DNA from: Actinomycetales bacterium
GTDB lineage: Bacteria > Actinomycetota > Actinomycetes > S36-B12
Direction of reading: 5' to 3'
Assembly: GCA_017849335.1 (NCBI GenBank)
Contig: JAFIHP010000429.1
Coordinates: 1 to 8,677 of the forward strand
Length of the DNA stretch: 8,677 bases
Both the position numbers and the translations under genes were made by a program. How positions within the stretch are numbered: the first letter of the stretch is position 1; each line of letters opens with the position of its first letter. Shown here in pieces: positions 4,864 through 8,677 of the stretch. Below the pieces are notes generated by a model. The model was not told the DNA's origin. It searched no databases and saw only the letters and a program-made list of their open reading frames with translations.

Positions 4864-7347
4864 TCAGGTGCGGAGGACGGCGCCGACGCGAGCAGTCGCC
4901 TCGGCGAGGGCCGCGTCCCGCGCGGCAGCGGTCTCGGCCGCGTCGAGCGTGCGGTCCGGCGCGCGGAAGCGCAGCGCGAACGCGAGCGACTTCTTGCCCG
5001 CCGGCACCTGCGGTCCCGCGTACACGTCGAACAGCCGGACCGACTCCAGCAGCTCTCCGGCGCCGGCGCGGACCGCCGCGAGGACCTCCGACGACGGGAC
5101 GCCGGCATCGACGACGAGCGCCAGGTCCTCCTTGGCGACGGGCTGCGTGCCGACCACCGGTGCGGACCGGACGTCCGGGGCCGCCGCGATCACCGCGTCG
5201 AGGTCCAGCCACATCGCCGCCGCCCGCGCCGGCAGCCCCGAGGCCTCGACGACGCGCGGATGCAGCTCGCCCGCAGCGCCGACGACGACGCCGTCGAGGA
5301 CCAGGCGCGCCACGCGGCCGGGGTGGAACGACGGATCGTCACCGGCCTCTACCACCAGCTCGACGCCGCAGGCATCAGCGACGACGCGCGCGGTCGCGAC
5401 GGCGTCCGCCCAGCCGGCCGCGATAGCCGGCCCCCACCAGCCCTCCGGCTGACGCTGGCCGGCGAACAGGGCCGCGACGTGCGTCGGCTGGACGGGGAGA
5501 AGCTCGTTGAGCTCGGCCCACTCCTGCTCCGTCGGCCGGCGGTCGACGCCCTGGCGACGGTTCGCGACGTCCGCCACCTCACCGAGGAATACCGACCCGA
5601 CCTCGAACAGGCGCAGATCGACCAGGCCGCGCCCGACGTTGCGGCGGGCCACCGACACCAGCCCTGGGAGCAGCGTGCCGCGAAGGTGCGGCTGCTCGTC
5701 GGACATCGGGTTGGCGAGCACCGGCGTGCGCCGACGGACGTCGTCGGCGGGCAGCTGCAGCGCATCCAGCTCGTCGACGCCGACGAACGGGTAGGTCAGC
5801 ACCTCGACCAGGCCGCGCGACGCGAGCACCGTACCGACCCGGCGGCGAAGCCGCTGCGCACGCGTGAGCCCCCGGCCGAGCGGGGCGGCCGGAAGCGTCG
5901 ACGGCAGCAGGTCGTACCCGTGCAGCCGGACGACCTCCTCGACGAGGTCGATCGGGTCCGTGAGGTCCGGACGCCACGATGGCGGAACGACCCGCAGGTC
6001 GTGCTCCCCCGAGACCTCGCAGCCGATCCCGACGAGCAGGTCGACCACGGTCTCGCGCGGGATCGTCATGCCGGCGACAGCTCCGGGCTCGGTCGCCGGA
6101 AGGTCGATGACCGCCGGCGCGACCGGCGCCTCGACGGCGGTCATGCCCACGTAGTGGCCGCCACCGTGCTCCAGCAGCAGCGCGGCCGCACGCGCGGACG
6201 CGTACGGCGCCAGGTCGCGGTCGACACCGCGCTCGAACCGACGCGATGCCTCGCTCGACAGCTTGTGCCGCCGCGAGACGCGCGCGATAGTCGCCGGGTC
6301 GAAATGCGCGGCCTCCAGCGCGATGCTGGTGGTGGCATCGTCGATCTCGCTGTGCAGGCCGCCCATCACACCGGCGAGCCCGATGGTGCCGGAGTCGTCG
6401 GCGATCACGAGGTCGTCGGCGGACAGCGTCCGACGCACGTGGTCGAGGGTCTCGAACTCCTCCCCCGCCGCCGGACGCGACGCCCGCACCGGGCCGTGGA
6501 GCTTGTCTAGGTCGAACGCGTGCAGGGGCTGGCCGAGCTCGATCATCACGTAGTTCGTGACGTCGACGGCGAGCGAGACCGGACGCATGCCGCAGGCCAC
6601 GAGACGGGTCTGCATCCCCAGCGGTGAGGGTGCGGCCGGATCGAAGCCGACGATCGTGCGCAGCGTGAACAGGTCGCATGCGCCGAGGTCGTCGCTCGCG
6701 CAGGGGTGCGGCGCGCGGTCGGCCGCCGGCGCAGGCAGGTCGACCAGGGCGGTGCCCGGATCCTCGAACGGCACGCCGTACGCCAGCGCGGTCTCGCGCG
6801 CGATCCCGCGGATCGACAGGGCGTAACCGCGGTCCGGGGTGATCGCGATGTCGAGCACCTCGTCGCCGACGCCCAGCAGCGCCGCCGCGTCGTCGCCCGG
6901 TTCGGCACTGCCGACCGGCAGCACCCGGATCCCGGAGTGGTCGTCGCCCAGCTCAAGCTCCCGCTCGGAACAGATCATGCCGTCGGAGACCTTGCCGTAG
7001 GTGCTGCGCGCGGCGATCTCGAACCCGCCCGGAAGGACGGTGCCCGGCAGCGCGACGACCACGAGGTCGTCCACCGCGAAGTTGCGCGCGCCGCAGACGA
7101 TCCCCCGCACGCCGCCGTTCTCGGTGCCGACGTCGACCTGGCAGAACCGGATCGGCTTCTTGAACTCGGTGAGCTCCCCGATCTCGAGCACCCGGCCGAC
7201 GACGAGGGGGCCGGTGACGCCCGCACCGATCGTCTCCACCGTCTCGACCTCGAGACCGGCGCGGATCAGGCGCGTCGCGATGTCACGCCCACTCTGGTCG
7301 GCCGGGATCGCGACGAGGTCGCGCAGCCAGGACACCGGGGCGCGCAT
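4864..7347 (-). CDS. pheT: Phenylalanyl-tRNA synthetase beta subunit PheT
   Basis: This is the beta chain of the cytoplasmic alpha2-beta2 phenylalanyl-tRNA synthetase, which charges tRNA-Phe and hydrolyses mis-acylated Tyr-tRNA-Phe. At 827 residues it is full length. Domains in order are B1 at the N-terminus; the tRNA-binding OB fold at about 40-150 (including GPLVVGRVLEIGELTEFKKP); B3/4 at about 215-375, with VDVTNYVM at 261-268, GQPLHAFD at 272-279 and LEAAHFDP at 344-351, where H276 and E345 sit in blocks that line the editing site; LSSEASRRFERGVD at 363-376; B5 at about 410-485; the catalytic-like core; and a C-terminal ferredoxin-fold anticodon-binding domain from about 728. The frame extends upstream to 7569, but ATG 7347 is preferred: homology starts there, it shares one base with the pheS stop (TGATG), and GGAGG lies 4 nt upstream. 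Confidence 0.97.
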   Translation of the reverse strand: MRAPVSWLRDLVAIPADQSGRDIATRLIRAGLEVETVETIGAGVTGPLVVGRVLEIGELTEFKKPIRFCQVDVGTENGGVRGIVCGARNFAVDDLVVVALPGTVLPGGFEIAARSTYGKVSDGMICSERELELGDDHSGIRVLPVGSAEPGDDAAALLGVGDEVLDIAITPDRGYALSIRGIARETALAYGVPFEDPGTALVDLPAPAADRAPHPCASDDLGACDLFTLRTIVGFDPAAPSPLGMQTRLVACGMRPVSLAVDVTNYVMIELGQPLHAFDLDKLHGPVRASRPAAGEEFETLDHVRRTLSADDLVIADDSGTIGLAGVMGGLHSEIDDATTSIALEAAHFDPATIARVSRRHKLSSEASRRFERGVDRDLAPYASARAAALLLEHGGGHYVGMTAVEAPVAPAVIDLPATEPGAVAGMTIPRETVVDLLVGIGCEVSGEHDLRVVPPSWRPDLTDPIDLVEEVVRLHGYDLLPSTLPAAPLGRGLTRAQRLRRRVGTVLASRGLVEVLTYPFVGVDELDALQLPADDVRRRTPVLANPMSDEQPHLRGTLLPGLVSVARRNVGRGLVDLRLFEVGSVFLGEVADVANRRQGVDRRPTEQEWAELNELLPVQPTHVAALFAGQRQPEGWWGPAIAAGWADAVATARVVADACGVELVVEAGDDPSFHPGRVARLVLDGVVVGAAGELHPRVVEASGLPARAAAMWLDLDAVIAAAPDVRSAPVVGTQPVAKEDLALVVDAGVPSSEVLAAVRAGAGELLESVRLFDVYAGPQVPAGKKSLAFALRFRAPDRTLDAAETAAARDAALAEATARVGAVLRT

Positions 7348-8456
7348 CAGGCCTCCACTCCGAACGCGAGACTGAACCGGGCGTCGCCCTCGACGATGTC
7401 GTGCATGTCGGCGACGCCGTTGCGGAACATGAGCGTCCGTTCGACGCCCATCCCGAAGGCGAACCCGCGGTACTGCGTGGGGTCGATCCCGACTGCGACG
7501 AGCACCCGCGGGTTGACCATGCCGCAGCCGCCCCACTCGATCCAGCCCTCGCTCCCACAGGTGCGGCACGGCCGGTCCGGGTTGCCGACCGACTCACCGC
7601 GGCACACGAAGCACTGCAGGTCGACCTCGGCGCTGGGCTCGGTGAACGGGAAGTAGGACGGGCGCATCCGCGTGCGGATGCCCTCTCCGAACATCGCCGC
7701 TGCGAAGTGGTCGAGCGTCCCGCGGAGGTCGCCCATCGTGATGTCGCGGTCGACGGCGAGCCCCTCGATCTGGTGGAACACCGGCGTGTGGGTCGCGTCG
7801 AGCTCGTCCGTCCGGTACACGCGACCGGGCGCGATGACGTAGATCGGCAGCGGCCGGTCCAGCATGGAGCGGATCTGCACCGGCGACGTGTGCGTGCGCA
7901 GCACCACGCCGCTGTCCGGCGCGGCCACGAAGAACGTGTCCTGCATCGTGCGGGCCGGGTGATCCGGGCCGATGTTGAGCGCGTCGAAGTTCGCCCACTC
8001 GGCCTCGACCTCGGGGCCTTCGGCGATCTCGTAGCCCATCGCGACGAACACGTCGCCGACGCGCTCCATGAGGGTCGTCAGCGGGTGCCGAGCTCCCACC
8101 GGCTGCCAGTCCGTCGGGAGGGTGACGTCGACGGACTCCTCCACGAGGACGCGCGCGTCGCGTTCGGCCTCCAGCACCGCCTGCCGCTCGTCGAGGGCCG
8201 CCTTGACGGCCGCGCGCGCCTGACCGACGCGCTTGCCGGCCTCCGCCTTCGCAGCGGGCGGCAGCGCGCCGATCTCACGGTTGGCCAGCGCGATCGGCGA
8301 GCGATCGCCCGCGTGCGCGAGCCGGACCGCCTTGAGGGCATCGAGGTCTCCCGCTGCGGCCACGGCCGCGACCGCGTCGGCCACCATCGCGTCGATCGCG
8401 GCGGCGTCCAGGCTGGCGACCTGCTTGGGGTCGAACGACGTGTTGGGACCAGACAC
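7347..8456 (-). CDS. pheS: Phenylalanyl-tRNA synthetase alpha subunit PheS
   Basis: This is the catalytic alpha chain of class II phenylalanyl-tRNA synthetase, forming Phe-AMP and transferring Phe to tRNA-Phe in the alpha2-beta2 enzyme with PheT. It has 369 residues. An alanine- and charge-rich N-terminal region (about 1-105) is the tRNA-binding helical arm. Class II motif 1 is in GYEIAEGPEVE at 141-151, motif 2 around APGRVYRTDELDATHTPVFHQ at 209-229, and motif 3 in FAFGMGVERTLMFR at 332-345, where A333 lies at the amino acid pocket position. Cysteines C282, C285, C297 and C300 form a CxxC pair that could bind zinc; this cluster is common in bacterial PheS. The start is GTG 8456, 2 bp after the upstream cysC stop, with GGGGGAG 5 nt before it. 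It is coupled to pheT by a one-base overlap. Confidence 0.97.
   Translation of the reverse strand: MSGPNTSFDPKQVASLDAAAIDAMVADAVAAVAAAGDLDALKAVRLAHAGDRSPIALANREIGALPPAAKAEAGKRVGQARAAVKAALDERQAVLEAERDARVLVEESVDVTLPTDWQPVGARHPLTTLMERVGDVFVAMGYEIAEGPEVEAEWANFDALNIGPDHPARTMQDTFFVAAPDSGVVLRTHTSPVQIRSMLDRPLPIYVIAPGRVYRTDELDATHTPVFHQIEGLAVDRDITMGDLRGTLDHFAAAMFGEGIRTRMRPSYFPFTEPSAEVDLQCFVCRGESVGNPDRPCRTCGSEGWIEWGGCGMVNPRVLVAVGIDPTQYRGFAFGMGVERTLMFRNGVADMHDIVEGDARFSLAFGVEA
7352..7356 (-). promoter_or_regulatory. Ribosome-binding site of pheT, inside the pheS 3' end
   Basis: GGAGG lies 4 nt before ATG 7347. It favours the short pheT start over the upstream extension of the same reading frame to 7569. 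Confidence 0.75.
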
Positions 8457-8458
8457 CG

Positions 8459-8677
8459 CTACTCCCCCAGGATCGCGCGGACGAGCGTCGCGACCGACTC
8501 GTCAAGGTCGCCGGTGCCACGCAGGACGAGCTCGGGCGCCTCCGGCGGCTCGTACTCCTGCCCGACGCCGGTGAGGTTCGGGAGCGCCCCGCTGGCGGCC
8601 TTGGCGTACAGGCCCTTGGTGTCGCGTTCGCTGACCACATCGAGCGGGGTGTCGACGTATACCTCGACGAGCTCGCC
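8459..8677 (-). CDS. cysC: Adenylylsulfate (APS) kinase, C-terminal part
   Basis: Seventy-two C-terminal residues and a TAG stop are visible; the 5' part lies beyond the window. The sequence reads VEVYVDTPLDVVSERDTKGLYAKA followed by a LTGVGQEYEPPEAPEL segment. These are the end-of-core features of APS kinase: the VYVDTPL strand, an (E)RDxKGLYxKA helix, and the TGVxxxYEPPExPE lid region. The enzyme phosphorylates adenylylsulfate with ATP to give PAPS in sulfate activation. Only the C-terminus is present, so it could be a stand-alone CysC or the kinase end of a fusion with a sulfate adenylyltransferase (CysNC or Sat-CysC type). It ends 2 bp before pheS, and its last codons carry the pheS ribosome-binding site, so the two genes are very probably co-transcribed. 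Confidence 0.88.
   Translation of the reverse strand, partial: GELVEVYVDTPLDVVSERDTKGLYAKAASGALPNLTGVGQEYEPPEAPELVLRGTGDLDESVATLVRAILGE
8462..8468 (-). promoter_or_regulatory. Ribosome-binding site of pheS, inside the cysC 3' end
   Basis: GGGGGAG on the minus strand lies 5 nt before GTG 8456 and supports this GTG as the pheS start. It is embedded in the last codons of the upstream kinase gene. Confidence 0.75.

Noticed and set aside
5260..6510. Plus-strand reading frame of 416 codons opposite pheT
   Set aside because: Antisense to a full-length, motif-complete pheT; composition is typical of an antisense shadow.
7348..7569. Upstream extension of the pheT reading frame into pheS
   Set aside because: The extra residues do not resemble PheT, and the ATG at 7347 has a good ribosome-binding site and the usual start homology.
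1..8677. A novel system, mobile element, CRISPR array or tRNA gene
   Set aside because: Almost every base is taken up by identified core metabolic or translation genes. No transposase, integrase, att-like repeats, repeat-spacer arrays or cloverleaf sequences were seen on either strand.

Overview
The window looks like ordinary chromosomal core DNA from a high-GC Gram-positive bacterium (class Actinomycetes). The base composition is very GC-rich, codon third positions are almost all G or C, and the protein sequences and the pheS-pheT-argC-argJ-argB-argD-argR order are those of actinomycetes. I cannot place it more closely than that. Every supported gene lies on the minus strand, so transcription runs from high to low coordinates.

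Right block (8677 down to 4864): the 3' end of an adenylylsulfate kinase gene (cysC or a cysC-containing fusion), then pheS and pheT, the two subunits of phenylalanyl-tRNA synthetase. The cysC stop and the pheS GTG start are 2 bp apart, and pheS and pheT share one base (TGATG), so the three appear co-transcribed and translationally coupled.

Divider (4863 to 4744): a 120-bp intergenic region, the only real one in the window. It holds a 21-bp perfect inverted repeat just after pheT (probable terminator), a pair of 9-bp G-rich direct repeats, and a compact promoter for the arginine genes. A 20-bp imperfect palindrome, a candidate ARG box for ArgR, overlaps the probable -10 element. The -10 sits 6 bp before the argC ATG and no Shine-Dalgarno sequence is visible, so argC is probably translated from a leaderless mRNA.

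Left block (4743 down to 1): argC, argJ, argB, argD and the 5' part of argR. These encode the acetylated arm of arginine biosynthesis, plus the repressor that probably acts on the operator upstream of argC. N-acetylglutamate is phosphorylated by ArgB, reduced by ArgC, transaminated by ArgD, and its acetyl group is recycled by ArgJ to release ornithine. Gene junctions are 4-bp ATGA overlaps or gaps of 9 to 20 bp. No argF lies between argD and argR. The last 22 or so ArgR codons in the window do not resemble the family, which points to a frameshift or poor sequence at the window edge.

I found no mobile element, CRISPR array, RNA gene, phage gene or clearly novel system. The most interesting signals are in the pheT-argC intergenic region and at the argR 3' end.
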